In this document: piece by piece, positions 53,358-63,858 of the stretch | How positions within the stretch are numbered: position 1 is the stretch's first letter | How the letters are laid out: each line of letters begins with the position of its first letter | Source: Gilvimarinus chinensis DSM 19667 | GTDB taxonomy: Bacteria > Pseudomonadota > Gammaproteobacteria > Pseudomonadales > Cellvibrionaceae | NCBI RefSeq assembly: GCF_000377745.1 | Contig: NZ_KB898709.1 | Coordinates: 5,001 to 69,000, forward strand | Reading direction: 5' to 3' | Length of the DNA stretch: 64,000 nt | Program-made: the position numbers and the translations under genes | Notes under the pieces: generated by a model | Database searches by the model: none | What the model was told of the DNA's origin: nothing | The model's input: only the letters and a program-made list of their open reading frames with translations

Positions 53358-54800
53358 CTAGATCAACGGACTGAACAGGTGGGTAATATTTTCAAAAAAA
53401 CGCGATACAACACTGCGCTGACGCCAGGACTCGGCGCTCACTCTATCGGCATCAGCGCGATAGGCATCCAGCAGGCGCGATAATTCGCAGGCTGTTTCCT
53501 GGTGGTAGATAATCATGGTCATTTCGAAGTTAAGCCACAGTGAGCGCAAATCCATGTTCACCGTGCCAAAAAAGGCTAAGCGTTGGTCCACTACAATGGC
53601 TTTAGTATGTAACAGCCCCGCACGATAAGTGTAAATCTCCACGCCCGATGTCAACAAACCATCAAAGTAAGAATGACTGGCGTGTCGCACCAGGAATGAA
53701 TCCACCTTTTCGGGCACCACCAAGCGAACGGTAACGCCGCGTCTGGCTGCAATACGAAGCGCCTGCTCAAGCGCTTCGCCAGGCACAAAATACGGCGTGA
53801 CGATATCGACGGACTGTTCTGCCGAGTAAATAGCCTGCAACAGCGCACTAAGAATACTTTCTTTCGCCGCATCCGGGCCCGATGGAGCCAATTGCACCAG
53901 TGCCGGAGTTGGGTCGGCGGCCAATTTTTCTTGCAGCAGCGGTAAGTCTTCACCGGTTTCTATATTCCAGTACCAGCGAAATACGGAATCAAAAACCGTC
54001 ACAGCCGGGCCTTCGATACGCGCCATCATATCCACCCACTGACCGACGCCAGAATCCACCTTAAAGTAAGCAGGATCAACCAAGTTAAAACTGCCCATGT
54101 AAGCAACACGGTTATCAACAACGACCGTTTTACGGTGGTTACGCAGGTCATAGCGGGCAAGCTGCCAGGGCGTCATGTTGATGGGGCACGCCTTAACCAT
54201 AATCACACCTACGTCCTTTAAACGCTGGCATTCTTTGGTGGAGAAAAAAGGCGAGCTGCCCACAGCGTCCAGCATCAAACGACATTCAACGCCTTTTGCC
54301 GCCACGGTTTCCAGCGCTTCAATAATGCGGTTAACAAGGCCACCCGCCTGACAAATATAAAACTCTAGATGGCAAAACGACTGTGCACTGAGAATGTCTT
54401 TCTCCAGCGCATCAATAATGACGTTCGTTTCGCCCAGAAATGTCAGCTGGTTGCCGCCTACTGGCGGTATACCTGAGGTGCGGTATTCCAGGCGCGATAA
54501 GGCTCGGCTGGCGGGGTGGTAATCCCCCCAGTCAATCACCGCTTCATTTTGTTGTCGGGTGTGTAAGTAGGCCTGACGCAAGCGCACGCTGCGCTGTGAA
54601 CGTTTAACACCCAGAAAGCGCTCGCCGAACAGAAGGTAAAGCCCCACGCCCACGTAGGGCAGCAGTACAAGCACCAGCAGCCACGCCAAGGATACGCCCA
54701 CCGGCAGGCGTTTCATGATCACACGAACAGAAAACGTAATGACCAGCAGCAAGTGCCCCCAGATTAGCAATTGCTGCAATACACTGAGCACTAAAGACAA
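53358..54800 (-). CDS. clsA: Cardiolipin synthase A
   Basis: 480-residue phospholipase-D-superfamily enzyme condensing two phosphatidylglycerols to cardiolipin. Two N-terminal membrane helices (about 1-60) precede two HKD motifs, HRKTVVVDNRVAYMGSFN and HTKAIVVDQRLAFFGTVN. A TTG start at 54800 is preferred, with GGAGG 6 nt upstream and a length matching ClsA (486); the upstream in-frame TTG at 54836 adds 12 residues. It is followed by no same-strand gene. A second HKD enzyme lies at 55.6-57.1 kb. Confidence 0.9.
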   Translation of the reverse strand: MSLVLSVLQQLLIWGHLLLVITFSVRVIMKRLPVGVSLAWLLVLVLLPYVGVGLYLLFGERFLGVKRSQRSVRLRQAYLHTRQQNEAVIDWGDYHPASRALSRLEYRTSGIPPVGGNQLTFLGETNVIIDALEKDILSAQSFCHLEFYICQAGGLVNRIIEALETVAAKGVECRLMLDAVGSSPFFSTKECQRLKDVGVIMVKACPINMTPWQLARYDLRNHRKTVVVDNRVAYMGSFNLVDPAYFKVDSGVGQWVDMMARIEGPAVTVFDSVFRWYWNIETGEDLPLLQEKLAADPTPALVQLAPSGPDAAKESILSALLQAIYSAEQSVDIVTPYFVPGEALEQALRIAARRGVTVRLVVPEKVDSFLVRHASHSYFDGLLTSGVEIYTYRAGLLHTKAIVVDQRLAFFGTVNMDLRSLWLNFEMTMIIYHQETACELSRLLDAYRADADRVSAESWRQRSVVSRFFENITHLFSPLI

Positions 54801-54921
54801 GTAAAACCTCCATGACGCCGCAGCGGCCTGCGGCAAAACCTGTTAGATAAGGTATTATACGGCCATATCCCGTCACGGATGCAATCAACCCAATTTGCGC
54901 GAATATGCGATAGGAGATCAG

Positions 54922-55548
54922 ATGTTAAACCATACCGCCCGTGGATTACTGCTCACCGCGCTGCTCATCAGCCCACTAAGCCAGGCCGCTAACTTGCAGT
55001 TTATGGGTCGCAGTGTCGCCAGCGAAATGACGTCTGCCGAAGTCACCGAGTTTAAACAAAGCATCGCCCAGGCCCTGAATGAGGCACCGGACCTGCGAAC
55101 CATTAACTGGCAGTCGCAAACCTCAGCGCGCTACGGCCGGGTAAAAATCAAATACAGCTATAAAAACAACGGGCAGGAATGTCGCAAGGCCATTTTTGAT
55201 TTACGCAACGAAGAGCAGCGGCGCGACTTTTTTCATTTTGACGCCTGCAAGCAAAGCAACGGCAAGTGGGTAGTGTCGGAAACCGCCGCCACCGAATTCA
55301 GCAAGGACGATTGGAACCAGCTTAAAGCCATTTTCGTCGATACCATTGAAAACAACCGCGACGGTGAAACCGCCGAATGGGCCAGAGGCGGCAACAGCGC
55401 CAGCATCACTCCACGAACTACGCTTAAAAACGAGCATAATCACTGCCGGGTGATGGACATAACACTGCAAGATAAAGCCGGTGACACGTCTGCCGGGGTA
55501 TATACTTTTTGCAAAGACGAGTACCAATGGCGCCGCCAAGCGCCGTAA
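54922..55548 (+). CDS. Small secreted protein, 17-kDa surface-antigen-like
   Basis: 208-residue exported protein; signal peptide ends near SQAAN. The ATG at 54922 has GGAG 5 nt upstream; an earlier ATG at 54895 does not. Two segments look related: one (about 58-112) with QECRKA and FDACKQSNGKWVVSE, the other (about 148-205) with NHCRVMDI and FCKDEYQWRRQ, both resembling the C-terminal W...C...C...G.W pattern of 17-kDa surface antigen proteins. The function is unknown. It sits between two cardiolipin-synthase-type genes, which are on the opposite strand. Confidence 0.72.
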   Translation: MLNHTARGLLLTALLISPLSQAANLQFMGRSVASEMTSAEVTEFKQSIAQALNEAPDLRTINWQSQTSARYGRVKIKYSYKNNGQECRKAIFDLRNEEQRRDFFHFDACKQSNGKWVVSETAATEFSKDDWNQLKAIFVDTIENNRDGETAEWARGGNSASITPRTTLKNEHNHCRVMDITLQDKAGDTSAGVYTFCKDEYQWRRQAP

Positions 55549-55563
55549 GCAAATCTGTACAAG

Positions 55564-57129
55564 TTACAGCTGGGACTCAACCGGCATAAGCTTTAACACG
55601 CTCGCCATCGCCCGACGCCACCAGCTGGCGTCGGGTTCGGAATCGTAAGTTTCGCCGCTATAAGTGTCCCGCCAAACGATGTCGTCGTCCTGCCATGTCA
55701 CCTGATAAGCAATATTCTGCAGCAGTGAATCCACGCCCTGCAACACCCTCTGAGCCAACTCTGGGGAATCGATCAAGACGCCCATTTCCGAGTTCAGCCA
55801 GGCAGAACGTGGATCAAGGTTAAATGAGCCGACAAACACCCAGCGTTTATCAATAACGAAGGTTTTAGCATGCAAGCTGGAGGACGACGAGATACTCCAC
55901 GCTTTCGGGTCCACGTTGGGGCGCGCTTTTACCTCATAAACATTAACACCGGCCTGCAATAAATCATCGCGCTTTTTAGCATAACCGCTGTGCACCGCCA
56001 CCACATCGGTTGCGGCCAATGCGTTTGTAATAACCGTTACGCTCACTCCCTCTTCTGCTTTGCGAGTCAGAAGCTCAGCACCTTTATCACGGGGAACAAA
56101 ATAAGGAGAAATTAAATACAGCTCGCTATCGGCAGTATCAAACATATTCAGCAGGCGATTGATCACCAAGCCATCGCCTGTATCTTTTGCTTTCATTGCG
56201 GTTAAGTTCGGCGTATCAGACCACACTTGTACCGATGCCCAAGCCATAGGCAAGGTGCCGTTTTTAATTTTTTCGTCAATTTTCGTTGCAACCAAAGCAT
56301 CGCTGTAAATGCTGCTCTCTAAATGAGAAAACGCAACATCTACCGAGTCACCTGCACGCAATTCATCCGAGCTACGGTTAGCTTTCGTGTTCAAAAGCTC
56401 CAGGGGATAAACCAGATCACTGTTCCAGTATTCATCAAACTGTCGAGACACCTCACCTACGGCCGGACCAAAGAGCAACGCATCCATATCACCAAAATTA
56501 ACATCCTGGTTTGCCGCAAAATACTCATCCCCCACATTACGCCCACCAACAATAGTGGCGATGTTATCCGCTGTGAGTGATTTATTGTGCATACGATGAT
56601 TTAAACGGCCAAAGTCAGTAGCCATCTGCCACGCCCTGCCCCCACGCCAGAAAAACGGGTTATACATACGCACATCGATATTAGGGTGTGCGTCCAAATA
56701 CGTTAACGGAAAATCGTGCGGACGTTTTTCCATGTCGTCCAATAACAGACGCACCCGTACACCACGCTCTGCTGCCCGCCATAAAGCCCAAGCTAATATA
56801 GTGCCGGTATCGTCTCGATGGAACAGGTAATACTGTACATCCAGCGTATCTACCGCATTAGCAATTAGCGCCAAACGTGAAGCAAAGGCTTGTGTTCCCT
56901 CACTTAATAAATGTACCCCCGTTTCCCCTGCCTGCCCTCCACCCTGTAATCGTAATGCCTTTTCCGCAGTGACCAAGGGCCCGACCTTCGGTGTCGGTTT
57001 ACTGAATTGCTTTTGCACGTGGAAGCGGTCTGGCGCGGATGCACAGCCCCACAACGCAGAATACAGAAGTGACAAACTCAACAGACGGGTAAAACCCCAT
57101 AACGTGACACGCAAAGCGGTTAGCGACAT
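55564..57129 (-). CDS. Cardiolipin synthase-like lipoprotein (ClsC/YmdC type)
   Basis: 521-residue phospholipase-D-family protein with two HKD motifs, HNKSLTADNIATIVGGRN and HAKTFVIDKRWVFVGSFN, as in ClsC, which makes cardiolipin from phosphatidylglycerol and phosphatidylethanolamine. The ATG at 57129 gives a lipoprotein-type signal with Cys29 in YSALWGCAS; the in-frame ATG at 57162 would place this Cys at residue 40. A lipid anchor would place it in the periplasm, unlike ClsA. Whether it makes cardiolipin or cleaves phospholipids cannot be told from sequence. Confidence 0.83.
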   Translation of the reverse strand: MSLTALRVTLWGFTRLLSLSLLYSALWGCASAPDRFHVQKQFSKPTPKVGPLVTAEKALRLQGGGQAGETGVHLLSEGTQAFASRLALIANAVDTLDVQYYLFHRDDTGTILAWALWRAAERGVRVRLLLDDMEKRPHDFPLTYLDAHPNIDVRMYNPFFWRGGRAWQMATDFGRLNHRMHNKSLTADNIATIVGGRNVGDEYFAANQDVNFGDMDALLFGPAVGEVSRQFDEYWNSDLVYPLELLNTKANRSSDELRAGDSVDVAFSHLESSIYSDALVATKIDEKIKNGTLPMAWASVQVWSDTPNLTAMKAKDTGDGLVINRLLNMFDTADSELYLISPYFVPRDKGAELLTRKAEEGVSVTVITNALAATDVVAVHSGYAKKRDDLLQAGVNVYEVKARPNVDPKAWSISSSSSLHAKTFVIDKRWVFVGSFNLDPRSAWLNSEMGVLIDSPELAQRVLQGVDSLLQNIAYQVTWQDDDIVWRDTYSGETYDSEPDASWWRRAMASVLKLMPVESQL

Positions 57130-57294
57130 GAGTAAGGTCCATTTAACATTGGTAACACTCATCAGTGTAGCAAGAACACCTGCCGCGCCATAGTTTTAGC
57201 CGCAACCCGTATTTAGCAAAGCCATCTTCGCTTATAACTAAATCACTCCCATACATTCAGCGCCAACACGAATCAGATAAAAGTCTGAACCAAA

Positions 57295-57322
57295 AAAAAC
57301 GCCACTTAAAAGTGGCGTTTTT
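57295..57322 (-). terminator. Terminator after purA, probably bidirectional
   Basis: Stem AACGCCACTT/AAGTGGCGTT flanked by A and T runs (57295-57322). On the minus strand it is followed by a run of eight T, 22 bp past the purA stop. Confidence 0.88.
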
Positions 57323-57343
57323 ACCTAGAGCATCCAACAATTT

Positions 57344-58681
<1,338 letters not shown>

Positions 58682-59857
58682 TTACAGCGGCGCCAGTACG
58701 TAAGCGTCGCCGTTTTTAACCAAAGTGTGGTCGCATTCTAACGCCTGCATTTCTTCACGGCTGCTGGCGGCTACCACACGCTTACCCTGTTCACGCAACT
58801 CAGACACCGCCTGCCACTGCGCAGCTGTGCCATCATCACTGTAACCAATTAAGGCCGAGGGCTCGGCGTTCAGCAAACCCAGCTTTGAAAGAGCGGTGAT
58901 GTCCACCGCAAAACCCGTAGCGGGTCGACGACGGCCAAACACTTCGCCGATGTGATCGTATCGACCACCGCTGGCAATAGGGTTGCCATAGCCGGGCGCA
59001 AAGGCCGCGAATACCATACCGGTCAGATAGTGATAACCGCGCAGCTCTCCCAAATCAAAATACAGCTCAGCCTCGGGATAGCGTGCGGCAACCACATCGG
59101 CCACCGCGGCCAGTTCGTCCACCGCATTCACCGCATCACTGGCGACAGCGGCAAACAAGGCACGGGCCTCGGTAAGAATGTTGCGGCTACCGGCCAAGCG
59201 CGGCAGAGCCAATAAGACTTTAGCGATGGTTTTGTCGGTGATGTTTGCAGCAACCCATGCCTGCATTTCTGCCACAGCTTTACGCTGTAACATGGCAAAA
59301 AAGACTTCTTTTTGCGGTGCCGGCACATCCACCTTAGCCATCAGCGCGCGGTAAACACCCACATGCCCCAAATCGATATGCAATTTGGGTAAACCCGCAG
59401 CGCGCAGTGATTCGAGCAGCAGCGATACAACTTCGCTATCCGCGGCCGTACTGGCATCACCATACAGCTCAAGCCCCGCCTGAATAGGGGTGCGAGTAGC
59501 GAGGGGGTTTTTGGGTTTGGTATGCACCACATGCCCTGTGTAACAGAGGCGGCTAGGCCCTTCGCGCTTATAGCTATGAGCATCCATACGCGCGGTTTGC
59601 GGCGTAATATCGGCGCGTATGCCAAGGGTGCGGCCGGTCAGTTGATCGGTCACTTTAAAGGTCAGTAAGTCAACATCGCGACCCAGACCTATGAGAAGAG
59701 AGTCGGTGTATTCCAGCAGAGGCGGAATCACCATTTCATAGCCCCAGCTGCGGTATAGCTCTAGCAACTTGCGGCGTAATAATTCGATGGGCCGGGCCTC
59801 GGTGGGAAGAATTTCTTCAATTCCATCGGGCAACAGCCAGCGGTCGGCATAAGTCAT
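58682..59857 (-). CDS. hisZ: ATP phosphoribosyltransferase regulatory subunit
   Basis: 391-residue HisRS paralogue that lacks aminoacylation and activates the short HisG in histidine synthesis. It has DGIEEILPTEARPIELLRRK, the class II motif region TFKVTDQLTGRTLGIRADIT, and the C-terminal region truncated relative to histidyl-tRNA synthetase. It follows a terminator (59921-59940) after hflC, so it should have its own promoter, and precedes purA by 42 bp. Confidence 0.95.
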   Translation of the reverse strand: MTYADRWLLPDGIEEILPTEARPIELLRRKLLELYRSWGYEMVIPPLLEYTDSLLIGLGRDVDLLTFKVTDQLTGRTLGIRADITPQTARMDAHSYKREGPSRLCYTGHVVHTKPKNPLATRTPIQAGLELYGDASTAADSEVVSLLLESLRAAGLPKLHIDLGHVGVYRALMAKVDVPAPQKEVFFAMLQRKAVAEMQAWVAANITDKTIAKVLLALPRLAGSRNILTEARALFAAVASDAVNAVDELAAVADVVAARYPEAELYFDLGELRGYHYLTGMVFAAFAPGYGNPIASGGRYDHIGEVFGRRRPATGFAVDITALSKLGLLNAEPSALIGYSDDGTAAQWQAVSELREQGKRVVAASSREEMQALECDHTLVKNGDAYVLAPL

Positions 59858-59920
59858 AGCAGACTCTGTTGGTACTCATTTGAAACGGCAGCCAAGAAAC
59901 ACATTGGCCTGACATAAAAA

Positions 59921-59940
59921 AGCCGGGCCTATGCCCGGCT
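59921..59940 (-). terminator. Terminator after hflC
   Basis: Perfect 8-bp stem AGCCGGGC/GCCCGGCT with a 4-nt loop, followed on the minus strand by TTTTTT. It separates hflC from hisZ. Confidence 0.92.
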
Positions 59941-59987
59941 GGGGGATTCTACCACCTTTGGACGGCAAATGTTGAGCGAAAAATCGC

Positions 59988-60863
59988 CTATTTTTGCCCG
60001 TCTATGTTCTTCAAGAAGCGGAAGAAATCGCTTTCAGGGTCTACCACCATCAGGTCTTCCTTGTTGGCGAATGATTTCTTGTACGCCGTTAAAGAACGAA
60101 CAAACGCGTAAAAATCACGGTTCTGGTTGTAGGCCTCGGCAAAGGTCGCAGCAGCGGTGGCGTCGCCTTCACCGCGCACTTTTTCAGCATCGCGATAAGC
60201 GTTGGCCTCTAGCACAGCCACCTGACGATCAGCATCGGCGCGGATCACTTCCGCCTGCTCGGCACCTTTAGAGCGGTACTCACGCGCTTCTTTTTCACGA
60301 TCAGCGGACATACGGTCGAACACCGACTCGCTCACATCGTCAGGCAAGTCAATACGCTTAACACGGATATCAAGCACATCAATACCCAGCAACTCATTGG
60401 CCGACTGATTTAAGCTAACGGTCAGCTCGTGCATTAACTCATCTCGCTTGCCAGACACCACTTCATGCAAGGTGCGGCTACCGATTTGGTTACGCAGCTC
60501 ATCAGCCACCCGGCTCGCCAAACGACTGGCGGCTACCGCCTCATCACCACCGGTAGCTTTGTAGTACTCATCGACATTTTCGATGCGCCATTTTGCGTAG
60601 GAATCTACGATCAAACGCTTGTTTTCGATGGTGTAAAAACTCTCGGGGCGCGCATCGGTGGTCATAATACGACCGTCGAATTTGCGCAATTTGTCTGCAA
60701 ATGGAATCTTTACATGCAAGCCCGGTGCTACATCAGGGTTAATCAGGCGACCAAAGCGCAAGACAACGGCACGCTCGTACTCGGACACAATATAAAGACT
60801 GTTAGCCGCAACCAGAACCACCAGAGCCAGCACCGCCACCCCAAAAAAGGATTTGTTAGACAT
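59988..60863 (-). CDS. hflC: HflC, SPFH membrane protein controlling FtsH
   Basis: 291-residue SPFH/band-7 protein with one N-terminal membrane helix (about 5-25), then YIVSEYERAVVLRFGRLI, a large periplasmic domain and a coiled coil (REKEAREYRSKGAEQAEVIR). It forms the HflKC complex that cages FtsH. Its ATG overlaps the hflK stop by 1 bp (TAATG), coupling translation and stoichiometry. Confidence 0.96.
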   Translation of the reverse strand: MSNKSFFGVAVLALVVLVAANSLYIVSEYERAVVLRFGRLINPDVAPGLHVKIPFADKLRKFDGRIMTTDARPESFYTIENKRLIVDSYAKWRIENVDEYYKATGGDEAVAASRLASRVADELRNQIGSRTLHEVVSGKRDELMHELTVSLNQSANELLGIDVLDIRVKRIDLPDDVSESVFDRMSADREKEAREYRSKGAEQAEVIRADADRQVAVLEANAYRDAEKVRGEGDATAAATFAEAYNQNRDFYAFVRSLTAYKKSFANKEDLMVVDPESDFFRFLKNIDGQK

Positions 60864-62008
60864 TAGCGACCCTCCCGGTAATTACTGGTGTTGTTGGTGC
60901 GGCCCAGCTGGCGAGCCACATAATCACTAATCTGACGCAGCTGATCTTGAGTCAGGGTTGCACTGCGGTTTTGGCTCTCAGAGGCTGACATCAACTTATC
61001 CAAAGGCAAATACATCATGTTATTGCCGCCCTCTACATCTACCAGCACTTTAGAGGCAGAGCCCATCACCTCTTCCAGCGCTTCAATGTACAAGCGCTCG
61101 CGGGTCACCTCAGGGGCCTTTTCGTACTCAGCCAGCAAATTCAAGAAGCGCTCGGTCTCACCTTCCGCACGACTAGTGACTTCAGCTTTATAAGCTTCGG
61201 CTTCTTCCAGCATACGCTGAGCGCGACCACGGGCCGCCGGCACTACCGCATTGGCGTAAGCTTGGGCTTCGTTTTTCAGGCGCTCTTCATCCTCTTTCGC
61301 TTTGATCACGTCATCAAACGCCGCGCGCACCTCTTCCGGTGGACGACCTTCCTGAATATTCACATCGCGAACCAAAATGCCGGTACCGTAGCTGTCCAGA
61401 TACTGCTGCAGACGCACTTCTACTTCATCGGCAATCTTACCGCGCCCTTCAGACAGCACCTGCTCTAATTCGGTAGAACCTACCACGTGGCGCAAAGCAG
61501 AGTCGGCGGCGTGACGCAGGCTGATTTCAGGGTCACGCACATTCAATACATAAGCTTTTACATCGTTAACGTTGTACTGCACGGTAATGGGCAGTTCTAC
61601 GATGCTCTCGTCTTCGGTCAGCATTAAGCCGCGGCTAGGGTACTGACGCTCCTCGGTGACGTTTTCCACAAACACTTCGGTAATCAGCGGCGCATTCCAG
61701 CGCAGCCCCGGCTGCTTGATCTCTTTAAAGGCACCCAGCTGTAACACCACGGCGCGCTCTTTTTCGTCCACCTGGTAAACACCACTGAACGCATACAACA
61801 GCGCAGCAATAACGCCAGCGCCAATCAGTAACGAGCCAAAACCCTTGCCACTGTTGCCACTGCCATCGCCGCCGCCAGATTTACCGCCAAAAATGCCGCC
61901 GAGTTTCTCCTGCAGTTTTTTCAGGGCTTCGTCTAAATCTGGTGGGCCATCGTTATTGCGATTGCCCCAGGGGTCCTTACCCCCGCCTCCCGGTTCATTC
62001 CAGGCCAT
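60863..62008 (-). CDS. hflK: HflK, SPFH membrane protein controlling FtsH
   Basis: 381-residue partner of HflC. A Gly-rich cytoplasmic N-terminus starts with MAWNEPGGGGKDPWGN and includes LDEALKKLQEKLGGIFGG, followed by one membrane helix (about 58-76), YQVDEKERAVVLQLGAF and a coiled-coil C-terminal half. It sits about 110 bp downstream of hflX and is coupled to hflC. Confidence 0.96.
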   Translation of the reverse strand: MAWNEPGGGGKDPWGNRNNDGPPDLDEALKKLQEKLGGIFGGKSGGGDGSGNSGKGFGSLLIGAGVIAALLYAFSGVYQVDEKERAVVLQLGAFKEIKQPGLRWNAPLITEVFVENVTEERQYPSRGLMLTEDESIVELPITVQYNVNDVKAYVLNVRDPEISLRHAADSALRHVVGSTELEQVLSEGRGKIADEVEVRLQQYLDSYGTGILVRDVNIQEGRPPEEVRAAFDDVIKAKEDEERLKNEAQAYANAVVPAARGRAQRMLEEAEAYKAEVTSRAEGETERFLNLLAEYEKAPEVTRERLYIEALEEVMGSASKVLVDVEGGNNMMYLPLDKLMSASESQNRSATLTQDQLRQISDYVARQLGRTNNTSNYREGR

Positions 62009-62119
62009 AGGTTAACTCCGTTGTATTTATACGTAGAGCGAGCGCCGGGCGGCGCTCGCCTGTTAATTTGCTGGCGCAATTCTAGCACTGGCTGCGAGTG
62101 CTTTACACCAAACTCAGAC

Positions 62120-63445
62120 CTAAAAGTTGCCCGCTGCGTGATGATCCACTGGCGCCTCACCTTCCCACTTGAGCTGATCAAAGCGTAGCCCCAAACCACT
62201 GAGAATACGCATCAAATCACTGTGTGGAATACGCACAGTGGCCGTGCTACAGCCGTCTTCGCGGTAAGTCTCTTCATTGATGGCGTGCTGTTCAAACAGA
62301 CGGGCACGCAATCGACCATCGGTCGGGGACAGTATCAGATCGCCTTCTACCATCTCCTCACCCACCAGCTCCGTCACCGCTTGGTAAAGTAATTCAACAC
62401 CGGCACCCGTCTGAGCCGACAACCATACCGCTACAGGCGTGCCATCGTCGTCGCGGTCAATCCTTGGCTCCATATTCAGCAAATCGATCTTATTGAATAC
62501 GCGCAACTGAGGCAGCTCACCCGCGCCAATTTCATCCAGAACTTCGTCCACCTGCTCGATGTAGTGCAGGCGCTCGTCGGCTGCGGCGTCTATCACGTGT
62601 AAGAGCAGGTTGGCGTTCGCCGCCTCTTCCAGGGTGGCACGGAACGCTTCGACCAACTTGTGCGGTAGATGGCTGATAAAACCTACAGTGTCAGCCAGAA
62701 TAACGGCACCGATATCGTCCAGCTCCACCCGACGCATAGTGGGGTCAAGAGTGGCGAACAGCTGATCTTCAGCATACACATCTTCACCGGTAATCTGATT
62801 GAACAGGGTGGATTTGCCGGCATTGGTGTAGCCCACCAGCGACACTGTAGGTATGGATGCGCGCTGCCGCGACCGCCTGCCCTGCTCACGCTGGGTGCGC
62901 ACTTTAGACAGGCGTTTTTCAATATTGGAAATACGCCCGCGCAGCAACCGGCGGTCGGTTTCAAGCTGAGTTTCACCCGGCCCACGTAAACCGATACCAC
63001 CTTTTTGCCGCTCCAAGTGGGTCCATCCGCGCACCAGTCGGGTAGACATGTGGCGTAGCTGCGCCAACTCTACCTGCAACTTACCTTCAAAGGTCCGCGC
63101 GCGCTGGGCGAAAATATCCAGAATCAGACCGGTGCGATCAAGTACCCGGCATTCGAGCGCCTTTTCCAGATTGCGCTCCTGGGAGGGGCTAAGGTTGTGA
63201 TTAAAAATAACAAGTTCTGCCCGGTGCTCTTCCACCAAGGCCTGCAATTCCTGCAGCTTACCCGTGCCGACAAAGTATTTAGCGTGAGGCGCATCGCGAT
63301 GACCACCTACAAACGCCACCGGGTCGCCACCGGCAGACAAAACGAGTTCTTCAAATTCTCGGGGATCTTCGGGCTCTTGCCCACTGGAAAGGTCCAGATG
63401 AACCAGCACGGCCAGCTCACCTGAATCGGGTCGATCAAAAAACAA
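62120..63445 (-). CDS. hflX: GTPase HflX, ribosome-rescue factor
   Basis: 441-residue GTPase that splits stalled or stressed ribosomes. The N-terminal HflX domain is followed by a coiled coil (about 160-195), GPGETQLETDRRLLR, P-loop VGYTNAGKSTLFN, switch DTVGFISHLPH and NKID. It starts with TTG at 63445, with GAGG 7 nt upstream and an N-terminus matching E. coli HflX. It lies 17 bp downstream of hfq. Confidence 0.95.
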   Translation of the reverse strand: MFFDRPDSGELAVLVHLDLSSGQEPEDPREFEELVLSAGGDPVAFVGGHRDAPHAKYFVGTGKLQELQALVEEHRAELVIFNHNLSPSQERNLEKALECRVLDRTGLILDIFAQRARTFEGKLQVELAQLRHMSTRLVRGWTHLERQKGGIGLRGPGETQLETDRRLLRGRISNIEKRLSKVRTQREQGRRSRQRASIPTVSLVGYTNAGKSTLFNQITGEDVYAEDQLFATLDPTMRRVELDDIGAVILADTVGFISHLPHKLVEAFRATLEEAANANLLLHVIDAAADERLHYIEQVDEVLDEIGAGELPQLRVFNKIDLLNMEPRIDRDDDGTPVAVWLSAQTGAGVELLYQAVTELVGEEMVEGDLILSPTDGRLRARLFEQHAINEETYREDGCSTATVRIPHSDLMRILSGLGLRFDQLKWEGEAPVDHHAAGNF

Positions 63446-63462
63446 TGACTTACCTCGTGGAA

Positions 63463-63729
63463 TTACTCGCCCTGAGCATCACCACCGTCTTCGCCCTCAG
63501 CAGCAGGGTTCAGCAGTGGCACGCGAACAGCGCGCGAAGGAACCACAGTAGAAATGGCGTGTTTATAAACCATTTGACTAACAGTGTTTTTCAGCAGCAC
63601 CACAAACTGGTCGAAAGACTCGACCTGGCCCTGCAGCTTAATACCATTTACCAAGTAAATGGATACCGGAACACGCTCTTTACGCAGCACATTCAAGTAA
63701 GGGTCTTGTAAGCTATGCCCTTTTGACAT
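63463..63729 (-). CDS. hfq: RNA chaperone Hfq
   Basis: 88-residue Sm-like hexameric RNA chaperone for small-RNA/mRNA pairing. It has [20 protein letters not shown], the Sm1/Sm2 signature [19 protein letters not shown] and [10 protein letters not shown], then a short acidic tail ending GDAQGE. The ATG at 63729 follows AAGGAG 7-8 nt upstream; the longer frame upstream is not real. It lies between miaA and hflX, the standard order. Confidence 0.97.
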   Translation of the reverse strand: MSKGHSLQDPYLNVLRKERVPVSIYLVNGIKLQGQVESFDQFVVLLKNTVSQMVYKHAISTVVPSRAVRVPLLNPAAEGEDGGDAQGE

Positions 63730-63858
63730 CTTTTTTCTCCTTTTGATAATAAAAGTACGCCTAAGTCTTTCTAAAACCGGAAGCATTTCGGCCCGAAAGG
63801 GGGCGATGACAAGCATGAAAAACTGACTAGGTATTTCACAGTTGTATTATATGGCCCC

